From contig JAJGOT010000166.1 in NCBI GenBank assembly GCA_022457155.1, positions 62,001 to 126,000 on the forward strand: a DNA stretch of 64,000 nucleotides. The letters are read 5' to 3'. This document shows, in pieces, positions 23,144 through 33,286 of the stretch. Source of the stretch: Cladopsammia gracilis. Lineage: Eukaryota; Cnidaria; Anthozoa; Scleractinia; Dendrophylliidae. Every line of letters starts with the position of its first letter. Within the stretch, counting starts at the first letter, position 1. The notes under the pieces were generated by a model. The model did not search any database and had not been told where the DNA came from. It saw only the letters and a program-made list of their open reading frames with translations. Position numbers and translations under genes: made by a program.

Positions 23144-23702
23144 TTGTCTCGGGGGTGGGGGATTCCCATTGTAAAAGTGACAGGGGTGATTGTCATACCC
23201 TTTCGGGCTAAACATTCGTGGTTTGGTACATCTAAGGGTGTTTTAATCGGAAAAAAAACGTCTGACAGAGTTATTCTGATATCTTTTAAGGTAAAGTTTC
23301 AGATTGAACTGGTACTTCTAAGGGGTTTTAAAAGCAGAAACCCATAAGTGGGTTGAAATGTGCAACTGTCTCTTGTACGCTTCAAAACAAGCTTCCGATT
23401 ATTCAATTTGCTAAGAAGTTGTTACAGCCCTATTTGGAAAATCAAGATAAAAATATTAACCAATCAATTCGCTAGAACAACTTGCTTCCAAATAAAATTA
23501 TGGTACTAAGCAAAAAATGAATATTCGGAAGCTGTGAATGCGCTTTATACACGTTTCAACCCACTTATGGGTTTCTGGTAAAAGTTAATGATAGCCACAC
23601 CAACAACACGGGTTCCTGGTACCTTTTTTGGGTAATTCCTTTCAAACTTTCCAACGATCACTCTGTTTAATTTATTTGAGAGTCCCCCCCCCCCCCCCCG
23701 GG
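23144..23702. repeat. GGTAC/AGGGT-type dispersed repeat with nested MITE
   Basis: G-rich start and C-rich end (C run 23684-23699) bracket short GGTACTTCTAAGGGG and GGTACCTTTTTTGGG words, a style also seen at 32423-32875 and 45950-46270. It is interrupted by the element at 23335-23577. Confidence 0.6.
23335..23577. mobile_element. Nested MITE
   Basis: Perfect ends CAGAAACCCATAAGTGGGTT and AACCCACTTATGGGTTTCTG enclose 200 bp with further pairs (AGCTTCCGA / TCGGAAGC). It sits inside the repeat at 23144-23702. Confidence 0.85.
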
Positions 23703-24127
23703 ATATTTGTAATAGACTGAATGAACATAGTCTGCAAGAGCTCCGGTTTTTTTTTTTCAGGGTATAACCGCTGTGCTGGTAAAACTAGAACATAAAGTCT
23801 TGATTAAATGTTGGCTTGTTTGTCTTTATTTTAATCTTCACAAACTCGGTGGCTCACAGTGACAGGAGCTTAAAATTGACAGTTTTCTCACGGGCTGCCC
23901 AAGCGTAGTGTGTGAGACACATCAAATTACAGATTCGAAGCCGAAGCCTTTCATTGAATGATTCTAGTTTTATTTGCTGGCAGCGACAAGTTGCATGAGC
24001 GGTACACACGAAGAAACTGCGGCAATTTACGTATATTAAATAAACGCGGATCAAGGGACAAAATCTTCCAAAATAGAGGACCTTATAACGCAAACAAGAA
24101 CCTTTCTTTTTTTCTGCCGAAAGAAAT

Positions 24128-24360
24128 TAAAGGAGCAGTATCACGAGGTCGAAACTTGAAAACGTCGGCCCACATTTTCAAGTTTGATTCCGCAAATTCA
24201 AAAAGGCCGTCGAGAAGTGCAGGTATTTGTTGAATCAAAAAATCCGTTTTGATAGCCGGAAGAAAGAAAAAAATCACTTTTAACAGTGATATGTCCAAAA
24301 GTCCGGTGCAAGAATAGTGAACAGTGCCGCGCGTGGAACTTCGTGATACTGCCCCTTTAA
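24128..24360. mobile_element. TTAA-flanked MITE
   Basis: TTAA plus AGGAGCAGTATCACGA at the left and TCGTGATACTGCCCCT plus TTAA at the right. The TTAA target duplication points to a Kolobok or piggyBac type. No coding sequence. Confidence 0.85.
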
Positions 24361-24385
24361 TACGTACGATGAGACACTTTTCGTG

Positions 24386-24640
24386 ATGAGAACAGGGGGG
24401 ACAGGGGCGGGAGCCCGGGGGAATAGGGGGCGGGAGGTGTACGGGAGGCGGGAGAGGAAAGGGCGGGAAGCGAGAGAGAAATGCTAAACGCCGGGCGGGA
24501 GCAACGCGAAAAAGGACGGGAGTCGGGAGAAAAAGGTACGGGAAGCTTGAGAACAAGGTACAGAAAACGGGAGGTCTGACCCCCTGACCCCCCTTTCCCC
24601 CCTTTCCACCCTCCCTTCCCCCCCTCCCCCTCCCAAAGAA
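24386..24640. repeat. G-rich dispersed repeat, copy 3
   Basis: Matches 21447-21700 word for word in order (gggacagggg, gggaata, gggcgggaggtgtacgggag, gaaagggcgggaagc, gagtcgggagaaaaaggtac) and ends in a C-rich tail (24576-24636). Confidence 0.75.
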
Positions 24641-24911
24641 CAGAATGATAGAAACAGCAACAACGGTTCTCGGCATGCATGCATAACATAACAAATCAAA
24701 GTCTCCTATCGGCCAACTCGTGAATACGAAACGCGCTCTAAATAAAAGATCCTTCACCAAAAAGTTCATAGCGGCAAGACGTTTTCATTATTAAAGCTTG
24801 ATATGTTATTTGCGACCGCGAAGTCCGTGTTGAGAAAATCAGTGCTAGAGGTTTTAGTACGGCCCGAGGGCATAACTTAGGTCCTTATTTTGTGCATAGA
24901 AAAACGTTTTG

Positions 24912-25313
24912 TAGGGCCATCCCCATAAAATGTTACGTTTCGTTTCCCATCGCCCGACCGACCCATTTTTTTGGAAAAGTAAAAAAAAAAAACAATTAAG
25001 ATACACTGTCTGACAAGAAAAATTTTACTTTTTCAACATGTGATCAAGACTTTGTTTTGAATAGAAATCTTTTTTATTTAATTTATTAGCCTGTATATTA
25101 AATTGGAAATGTTTCTGGACGTCATTTCATATATCTCTCAGCATTGCATACTTGGAAACAAAGGTTTTATTTAACAGCATTGTGTATCAACTGGAACAAA
25201 AACTGACAGGCGCAGTGTGCTCCCTCGGTCAATTTTTTTTTTGCCCGCTCGACCGACCCACTTTCACGAGAGGGAAGGCGAAGGGAAACGAAACATTTTA
25301 TGGGGATGGCCTA
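24912..25313. mobile_element. MITE with GGCCATCCCCATAAAATGTT ends
   Basis: Left TAGGGCCATCCCCATAAAAT and right ATTTTATGGGGATGGCCTA are inverted, followed inward by CGTTTC(C) words and the imperfect pair CGACCGACCCA on both sides. 402 bp, no ORF of note. Confidence 0.8.
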
Positions 25314-25599
25314 AAGAAATATTAAAGAATTTTGTAACTCGAGTCGGGGAAACAGTCTTTTAAAACTCACTTTGCCGGATCTTTGATTTTTATTAAAAAT
25401 TAATCGAACGCTTGAATAAGACTAATATAAAAAATAAAAGTTTGTGATGAACAATAAAAATTAAAAGCAAATTCGCAAACTTACTCTGGAATAAAAAAAT
25501 GTGTAGTATTTGCACATTAACGCGAGCATGACGTGCTTTGTAACTTGAACCTTGTACATTATGAACTGGTCAGCGGAGTGAAGAATAAACGTTTGCAGC

Positions 25600-25752
25600 T
25601 AGCCTGCGAGCAGGCTCTACTATTTGGGTTTCACGCGCGAGTGCCATGCGGAAGCCGCGAATTACGAGCGAGCCTCGCCCCATTCTTCTCGCCGGCTTCG
25701 CCGCCAAGATACTCGCGCGATACCCCAAACAAGTGAGCCTGCTCGCAGGCTA
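25600..25752. mobile_element. TAGCCTGC MITE with 9-bp target duplication, copy 1
   Basis: Ends TAGCCTGCGAGCAGGCT and AGCCTGCTCGCAGGCTA. The flanks are identical: GTTTGCAGC at 25591-25599 and again at 25753-25761. Nine-base duplications are typical of Mutator-like elements. A second family member is at 43899-44021. Confidence 0.92.
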
Positions 25753-25761
25753 GTTTGCAGC

Positions 25762-26744
25762 CCACAGATCGACCGATCGACGGATCGAGTGAATTAAACA
25801 AGACGTAAAATGAAATGCACGTTTACTAAATTTCATGGAGCGCCAATTTCCTACAGTTGATAAATCCTTATTTCATTTCATTGGTGTATAAGACAAGCTC
25901 CTGTAAATAACGATTTGCTCTGCACCTGTAAAAATTCATTTGGCAACGAAGACAAAAGCAGCTGACATTATTTTGTCTTCCATTCGGAATTCTCATCACG
26001 GAACTTATCATTCTACTGTGCATTTGGAAGTATCTAATTAATCTTCCTTTATCTGATATGTATCAATTCTGCATCTACATCAGACCTACATTTTAAATGT
26101 CGGTAAAGTTCACGCGAACATCACGCCAACTATGAAACAAGTGAATAAAATCACAGGGAATCGGAATATGTGTTAAAACTCAGTTGTAAATATAACAATT
26201 ACAGACCATTACAGTCTAGTCTCTCAGGAAGCAGCCAGCCCCAGGGAACCGACAAGTTATCGCTTGGAGGCCTGCTGTTTCATCATGGAGGTTTACCAGA
26301 ATTTGCATAAGGCGGGTTTAGAAGCACAAGTACAAATAATACCAAATAGAGGCTATAGAAACAACGTTTTACCAATATTAAATAACGAAACAAAATGAGT
26401 CACAGACTGATCTTCTCCTGCTACTATAATGGTACAAAAAATAACGAGTAAAGACGCGAGACAACTATTGTCGCTTATTTATAAGAACAAAGTTTTGAAA
26501 ATGTAAAGTTGTGATATCTTGAAAACATCTTTTAAAAACAGGAAGCAAAAATCTGAGTAAAAAATTACAAGAAAACCAAACTAAATTCACTCGTCGCGAT
26601 GGCACAAAGATGTTTTCAGTATTGTACTGACAATCTAACAACTGATCGCTATCGAAAGATAAATTGAGTAACTAAAAGCTTAGTATTCAACTATGAATAA
26701 GCCATTCACATGTGAAGTACTCTCGCAGGTGTGTTTTTTTCGTT
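25762..26744. other. Intergenic DNA without recognised features
   Basis: No coding sequence, structured repeat or RNA gene recognised. Its right end is the 3' flank of the first receptor gene. Confidence 0.4.
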
Positions 26745-27659
26745 TTACGAGTCTTGCCGTTGTCTTCTTAGGGTATTCTTCACAGCTCGCCGGATCTCCC
26801 TGATTCTCCAGCAATACACAAGCGGATTCAAAAAAGAGTTGATAAAAACAACAGTTGTAAAGTAGTTATAGGCGACCTTCACTGTTCTTGTGTATCCAGT
26901 TAGCTTGTCAATGATCATCGTTATACAGTACGGGAAATAGAAAATTATGAATAAGCTATAAACATAAAGAACTGTCACAGCTGATTTCCTGCACTTGAGT
27001 GCGTTAACCGAGTTGGTTTGAAGATGGCTGACAGAGGCGTTTTGGTCGTTAATCTGGCGTTGGTGTCTTCGGACAATCTGAAATATTTTGAAGGTACTCA
27101 AGGTTATAACAAGAAACGTAACAAAGAAAATGGCAACCAGTAAAAATAGTCCCCCTGTGATCATCCAACATCTTAACATAGCAACTGAAATGTTAAGAAT
27201 CCAGATAAGAAAAACGGTTTGAAATACGCGAGGAACAGTGACAATCGTGTTGTATCGCAGATGAAGTTTTAGAGCAAGCAGACGATCAATGGACACTGCG
27301 GCTAAAGTAGCTAATGATACGCAAGAGGTTATCCAGCCCGATACAAATTGAATGATCCTCAGCGTACAGTAAGCGCTAAAATTTTCTATAAGTTCAGCTA
27401 TTTTGAACGCCACGAAAAATGGCTGACATATTAGGCCAACAAGAAGATCTGAAGCTGCGAGACAACCCAAAAGGATGAAAGATGGCGAACGAAGATCTTG
27501 CGTTTTAACAATTGCCAACAAAATTGCAGAGTTCCCTACACATGTTATGAGAGAAAAAATAAAGTTAAGGATACATGTAAGGATGTTTGTGACAAAAACT
27601 TCCTCTGTTTTGTCTAAGTTGACGTCCAAAAAGAAACAGGTTTTGTGACTTTTGTTCAT
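26745..27659 (-). CDS. Class-A GPCR, MECA-like orphan receptor, copy 1
   Basis: Single-exon 304-residue seven-transmembrane receptor. An NKS glycosylation sequon lies at N2. Family landmarks are GN43 (TM1), LAASD71 (TM2), C98 at the top of TM3, SID125-R-L in place of DRY, W154 in TM4 and NPLVY 278-282 in TM7, followed by a basic helix-8 tail. The loop after TM4 is very short and lacks the usual cysteine, and TM5 has no proline. These features are known for melanocortin, EDG, cannabinoid and adenosine (MECA) receptors; ligand unknown. Most diverged member of the array and farthest from the others. Its 5' flank matches that of the 46657-47571 gene. The start is the ATG at 27659, matching the MNK start of the paralogues. 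Confidence 0.9.
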   Translation of the reverse strand: MNKSHKTCFFLDVNLDKTEEVFVTNILTCILNFIFSLITCVGNSAILLAIVKTQDLRSPSFILLGCLAASDLLVGLICQPFFVAFKIAELIENFSAYCTLRIIQFVSGWITSCVSLATLAAVSIDRLLALKLHLRYNTIVTVPRVFQTVFLIWILNISVAMLRCWMITGGLFLLVAIFFVTFLVITLSTFKIFQIVRRHQRQINDQNASVSHLQTNSVNALKCRKSAVTVLYVYSLFIIFYFPYCITMIIDKLTGYTRTVKVAYNYFTTVVFINSFLNPLVYCWRIREIRRAVKNTLRRQRQDS

Positions 27660-27999
27660 GATGAATGAAAAATCCTTTTCTTCATACTAACTTAACAGGA
27701 TGAAGCTACCAAAAAGCCCAACTTAGTCCGTTGAATAAATTCCAGCCGTAAAAGTGTAGTTTTTTCAATTAATTTTTCCTAATCACATCTCCTTTCAAAT
27801 GTTGACGCCATTATGACGACTTCGGACCGCTTACCGGGGAATCCTGTGAACATCCGGGTCACGTTTACTTCCCGCAGTCCTTAATAATTAACCAGTATAC
27901 ATTTCGTTCCTTTTCAAGTGGCATAAATTAATATTTTATTTTCTGGGGTCAACCTGATAACTTTTATTTTGGAAACATGTTTAGTATTTAGTACACTTA

Positions 28000-28162
28000 G
28001 GGCCTGGTCGCACTACAGTCAAAAACAAAAATCAGCCCGTGCAAAAATCGAGGAAAACAAAAGGAACCGCTCCGGTGAGACACTCTTTTTGTGGAATGTT
28101 TTTGTTTTTATGTCATTTTGCACGGGCTAACTTTTGTTTTTGACTGTAGTGCGACCAGGCCC
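28000..28162. mobile_element. MITE with TTA target duplication
   Basis: Ends GGGCCTGGTCGCACTACAGT and ACTGTAGTGCGACCAGGCCC. TTA on both sides suggests a PIF/Harbinger type. Inner arms pair GCCCGTGCAAAA with TTTTGCACGGGC. Confidence 0.92.
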
Positions 28163-28559
28163 TTATTTATCCTTTTTTAACTTATAGCCTAATTACCTGG
28201 GGAAATACATATCCAACTTCTCTTTACAGAATAATAACCTTTTCTGTTTTTAATTTTCATTCTAGTCCCCTCTTTCGCAAGTTGGAGCTACTTAAATTAG
28301 GGGATTTAATATACTTAGACAGTGCTCTTTTTATGCATGACTTCTATTCTAATAGACTTCCAAGTACTTTCAATAAGCCATTTATAACCGTCCATCCTCA
28401 CGGATCTCGTACGCTTAATGTATGTATGCCTACTGTTGAAGCTTATTTTTGTTGCCGCAATCTTTGCGAGAAGTACTGGTCGCGAATCTCGTAACAATGG
28501 AACGATTTTTTTAAGCGTTGCCTAGTATAATATGCCCTTCTGCAGATTATCCCATAATT

Positions 28560-28614
28560 AGTAGTAGTAGTAGTAAACTTTATTAAGTGTCAATCGTTCT
28601 AGCGTTTCTCACAC

Positions 28615-28658
<44 letters not shown>

Positions 28659-28664
28659 TCATTT
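28560..28664 (-). repeat. LINE-type 3' tail and (ATA)n microsatellite
   Basis: Minus strand reads CACTTAATAAAGTTTACTAC into TACTACTAC repeats (28562-28590), a retroelement tail. It is followed at 28615-28660 by about 15 ATA/TAA units. Confidence 0.55.
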
Positions 28665-29309
28665 ATAGTGCGCAAATTCCATAAAATGTTCAAATGCGCA
28701 TAACAAGATTAAAAACAGAAAAGGCTAAAAAGCTAAAATTCCATTTAGGAGTAAACTTACAATGATTTAAAAAGCTAAAATAACAATAAAAAAAATAGAC
28801 TTACAATAATTTAAAAGCTAAAATTACAATTAAAAGTAAACTCACAATAATAAAAACACTATGATAAAAATGCACGACGGAAAAGGTGAGTTTTTAGCTA
28901 ATTGGTGACACTAATTAAAAACTAAGATAAACATTAGAATTTTATAAAAATTGAAGTCCCTATTCTAAATAAAACTCTAGTTAATTAAAAACTACTTCTA
29001 ATAAAACCCTAGTTAAAAACGTATTCAAAAACATACCCTAATCACATAATTACGATCACTTATCTTCTAAAATTAACTATAACATAAATAGCAGTTCTTG
29101 CAAGTCCCATCTTCAATATAATTAAGTGCGTTAAGACTTTTTTCCTTATCCGACTTTTTAAAGTACTCACACTATCCAAACTACGTTCCTCCTTTGTCAA
29201 CTTGGACCACAAAAAAGGCCTAAAATTAAATATTTCAAAGGATGTTTTCCGTATTTAATAGTGTTAAAGCGTGGTAGAGTAAAATCGGAATTCCTTAAGT
29301 TTTATCGGT
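28665..29309. other. AT-rich intergenic DNA
   Basis: Repeated AAAGCTAAAAT(T/A)ACAATAA and AACTCTAGTTAA words, otherwise nothing. No gene. Confidence 0.4.
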
Positions 29310-29334
29310 TTTGTCTTTCCCCGCATAGGTTGAA

Positions 29335-29735
29335 GAGATCTTGTAGATCATCCTGTTGCGAGGTTTAGTCTCTCACCAAAGCCAAGACCAAATCTCTTGA
29401 TGGCTGTTACACCCAGATGCTTTGTATGGTACAATAGATGTCAGCTGGATGGACCACAGGACCTACCCAAGATATTAGAAAAGATCAACTCTAGAAGACT
29501 CGGTCTGGCCGGACACTGTTATCGTCACCCAGAGCTTCCAGCCAATAAGGTCATCATCTGGGAAGCGGAGCATGGTAAGAAAAATCCTGGACGACCAGCA
29601 AAGACAATGGTGAAGATAATGATTGAATATACAGGGATAGGGACAAAGGAGGAGCTGGTCTGTCTTATGACAGACCGTGATCTGTGGAGTGTCGGGCACT
29701 GCGAGCGCTTAGGTCGACGGAACGTAACGAACTGA
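29335..29735 (+). pseudogene. Non-LTR retrotransposon ORF2, C-terminal fragment
   Basis: The frame LDGCYTQMLCMVQ changes after about 29440 to the frame DLPKILEKINSRRLGLAGHC, then YRHPELPANKVIIWEAEHGK and GRPAKTMVKIMIEYTG, ending at 29735. This is the familiar C-terminal block after the reverse transcriptase in RTE/CR1-like LINEs of marine invertebrates. Frameshift, internal stop and 5' truncation show it is dead. Confidence 0.75.
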
Positions 29736-31002
29736 ACTTCAACCCAGTGCATATGCGTACATGCGCGCCAGTCCTTTTCGCCCAATGTTGTGAGATCTAT
29801 AGAAGTGTCACGAATATTGCCATTCCCTCTTCCACCGCCTCTTTGTGTTGCTTTAACCATATTCAGCCTGGGCTTTTTTGGAGTTTCTGAAGCCATCGTA
29901 ACTTCAAGAACATTAAGGCTATGACAGTGAAACCTAGTGGGTACATAGTACGTCTAAAATTGTCTCCTTTTCGGTCCGCACAATGGAACGATGACGTCAT
30001 ATGACGTAGTTATTAGGTAATTAGTTATACGGCCGCCATCTTGGATCCGCCATGTTGGATTTCCGAAATTTGTTAAAACCTGTTAAAAACCGTCCAAATT
30101 CACTCAAAATTAATCAAAACCAATAAATAAACGCTAAATGACGTAAAATACAAAAGTTATACCAATAAACAATGTTTTTCTTCATTCAAAGGTATAAATA
30201 TGCAAATTTCAAAAAACATGGCTGTCAAAATCTTGTTGCCATGGAAACATCAAGTCACGTGATCACAAAATTGTCATATCAAATTGTTGCCAGATAAATT
30301 TTAGGAAAAGTCACAAAGTTTGATGGCGTTTGAATACATATTAAAGAAGTTATGAATGTTCAAAGTTAGCGCGGGCACCTTTGTGCCCCCCTCCCCCCCA
30401 GGCGGAATAGGGTTAACGTAGCAAAGTGAGCCGTTTCGAGACAAATTTTACGACACATTACCTCGTGTAACACTACCTTTGGATATGCGCTCAGCAGGCA
30501 TACGGATGAGGCATATGGCCACCGACGTTGAACAGCTAGGAGTAGGGCTTCAAAATCAGAGATTTTTATTTTATCACATTGTTATTTTTAAGGCAATCCC
30601 TTTAGTAAACAATACGCATTGCATCATTCAATTTACATGTGTTGCATTTTGAAGTGTAAGTGAATAGCAAATACTGTCCCGAGTTTGAATAGCCAATCAG
30701 AGAGCGCGAAGAACACTATCCATTGGTTTGGTATATATTAAAGATCTATATACCCTAAGCCACGCTCTGATTGGCTGACCTGAAACTCACAATATCCTGT
30801 ATCATTCTGGCCACCCGGTAACTTGCAAACAAAATAGAAGACTGATCTTCTTCATTTCATCATCATTTTTCATCATCTTCTTCATCCTCTTATCAAATCT
30901 GTTGACTGTTCTACAGTTCGCATTAAAAAATACAGTTGACTGAGTAAATACGCCACTTAGAAAAGACAAATGAAGGTCGTGAATCTTTTGGAAACATGAC
31001 AA
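29736..31002. other. Intergenic DNA without recognised features
   Basis: Nothing beyond short palindromic patches (for example near 30720-30760) and a C run at 30390. The right end is the broken edge of a receptor pseudogene. Confidence 0.4.
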
Positions 31003-31786
31003 CTGTTATGGAAAAGATCCAGAGAGCAAAAACGGTTTGAAATACGCGAGGAACAGTGACAATCGTGTTGTATCACAAATGATGGGTTAGAGCAAGAAGA
31101 CGGTCAATAGACACAGCGGCTAAAATTAGTAAAGATACGCCAGTAGTTATCCAACTCGATATGGACTGAAGCATTCTCAGCGTACAGTAAAGGTAAAGTC
31201 GCACACGGGCCACGAATGGCCCACACAGCCGGAGCTTAACCCGGTTTCTGTAGCATGAAGCAACTAGGAATATTGCTACTCCCCCCTGGATGGGATGCTA
31301 GTTCATCGCAGGGTTACCCCCAGCATTTTGTCGTCGGTACCCATTTATACACCTGGGTGGAGAGAGACAGTGTGGAGTAAAGTATCTTGTCTAAGGAAAC
31401 AACACGACGGCAGAGACCAGGCTCGAACCACCGACCTTCAGGTTGAAAGTCCGACGCGCTAACCACTAGACCACCGTGCCTCCACTCAGCGTACAGTACG
31501 CGCTAAAACTCTCCACAAGTTCGGCTATTTTGAACGCCACAAAGAATGGTTGGCACATCAGGCCAACAAGTAGATCTGAAGCAGCGAGACAACCCAAAAG
31601 GATGAACGATGGCGAATGCAGATTTTGGGTTTTTCGAATCGCAAATACAATTAAAAAGTTACCTACACATGTTAACAGAGAAAACACAAACTTAAGGATG
31701 CACGTCAGGATATTTGTGATGAAAACTTCTTCCGTTTTATCTAAGTTGATGTCCAAAAAGAAACAAGTTTCTTGAGTTTTGTTCAT
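31003..31786 (-). pseudogene. GPCR pseudogene, copy 2, split by a SINE
   Basis: The N-terminal part (31786-31485) encodes MNKTQETCFF through TM1, TM2 (LAASDLLVGLMC) to AYCTL, then the SINE at 31190-31484 interrupts the frame. Homology resumes at 31189 with TM3 and the DRLLAL region, where an arginine codon of the HLRYNT motif has become TGA. Homology ends near 31003, within TM4, so TM5-TM7 are missing. The upstream block resembles that of the intact paralogues. Confidence 0.9.
31190..31484 (-). repeat. tRNA-derived SINE
   Basis: On the minus strand the head reads GGTGGTCTAGTGGTTAGCG (A box) and GGTCGGTGGTTCGAGCC (B box), then a body with CTAGCATCCCATCC. Flanked by the 14-bp direct duplication CTCAGCGTACAGTA (31176-31189 and 31485-31498), receptor coding sequence duplicated on insertion. 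295 bp, apparently full length. Confidence 0.92.
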
Positions 31787-32100
31787 GATGAAAAACCTAT
31801 TGTCAAACAGTAAGAAGCTGCCAGAAAATCATCCGCTTTCACTGTGAGGCCGTCAAGCGTTTGAAACCCATTGCGGAAGTTTGAATTGTGTTTCGCGGTT
31901 GTTAATATTGTTGAGACGCAATTCAACCTTTGCTCAAATTTAGATGCTTACTGATATAGGACCATGTATTTTGCAGCTGTGCAAGTCAAAATTTATAACC
32001 GCTGAGTTATTTTGCATTTACTCATACAATATTTAACAAAACTAACTGTTAGCTATAGCAAGGTGAGACGTCGATCATATTGATGGTCAAAGAAAGCGAA
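31787..32100 (-). promoter_or_regulatory. 5' block of the GPCR pseudogene copy 2
   Basis: Diverged copy of the conserved upstream block of the receptor paralogues, including TAGATGCTTACTGATATAGG (octamer-like core mutated) and the later AAAACTAACTGTTAGCTATAG word. Confidence 0.55.
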
Positions 32101-32422
32101 TGACGTTTTAAGTGTTTCTTTTATTCTATTGATAGTGTTTAGTTTTCTTAATAGAACAGGATGCGAACTGACTGAATGAGGCAATTCAGATCAACTCAAC
32201 CTGCCTCAAATAAATTTGCATGCTTACTAGAAGAGTAACAATATAATATATTAAGGCATTATTGCATTCATTACCTAACAGTCTTGGCAAACGTTATAAC
32301 GACCGCCTGTCACGAAATTAAAATTGATAAAGTGTAATCCTCTTCCGTTCTTGTAATCCTCGCACTTTTGCACAAAACTACTACTTCTTGATCTGTTTTC
32401 CTCTATAGTTTGCTCAGTTTAG

Positions 32423-32878
32423 CCGGGGGGGGGGGGGGGGGGGGTACTCCCTATAACGGGCTATACGGGGAGATGCTCCGCCCGAAAGGGGTACCTTTTT
32501 GAGGCTGGAGGTATATGAAAGGGTCGGGATTTCACGAGTTGAAGTATGTGAAAGGGTAGGGATTTCACGAAGAATAGGAAATGGTAGCGAAAACATGAGT
32601 TGAAGCATAAAAAAGGTAGTGAAAACTGCCATTTAAGTATTATATAAACGGCCTTTCAAAATATATCAAACAGACGCACTTAAAAGCTATATGAAAGGGG
32701 TACCATTTTCAATGAAATGTTTGTGAAAGGTATATGGAAGGGGTACCATTTTCAATTAAAGGTATGTGAAAGGGGTACCTTTTCTGTCAAAAATGGTATA
32801 TGAAAAGGTAAGGGTTTGGACCTCGGAGCGGAGCATCCCCGTACAAAACTTTGTTGAGTACCCTCCCCCCCGCCCCAC
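32423..32878. repeat. GGGGTACTCC-type repeat with TATATGAAAGGG units
   Basis: Begins with a G run and GGGGGTACTCCCTATAACGG, ends GAGTACCCTCCCCCC, so the ends are inverted. The interior holds many variants of TATATGAAAGGGGTACC. This style of dispersed repeat is common in cnidarians and other marine invertebrates. Confidence 0.75.
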
Positions 32879-32948
32879 GCCCCGGGCAATTTAGTTACAC
32901 ATTTGGTAGCATTTAGCGATATAACATGGAGATTAATAAAAGTAAACA

Positions 32949-32949
32949 C

Positions 32950-32997
<48 letters not shown>

Positions 32998-32999
32998 CG
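32949..32999. repeat. (ATA)n microsatellite
   Basis: About 16 uninterrupted AAT/ATA units. The block just after it (33045-33230) resembles the 3' flank of the receptor gene at 46657 and the pseudogene at 53351. Confidence 0.95.
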
Positions 33000-33286
33000 T
33001 TATTTTGGCAATTGGCTGCCTGATCCTATCTCAGTTGTCAGCTACACCAGTCATTAAAAGCGACAGCTGTACCCAATACCCTCGCAACGACTTCTCAGTC
33101 ACTAGTACCATTCCTGTTTAAAAAAAACTTCCTGCACGACACGGCTTGTTCTGAAAATGTTAAAAACTTTTAATATAAGTTGTTAGCCATGTGTTAAGTA
33201 GGACTGGATGTTATGAACGATAACATCTGTGTTTTTTTCGCCAGCGGCCAATACACTTTGAGCATGCGCACTTATGCCTCATTCCG

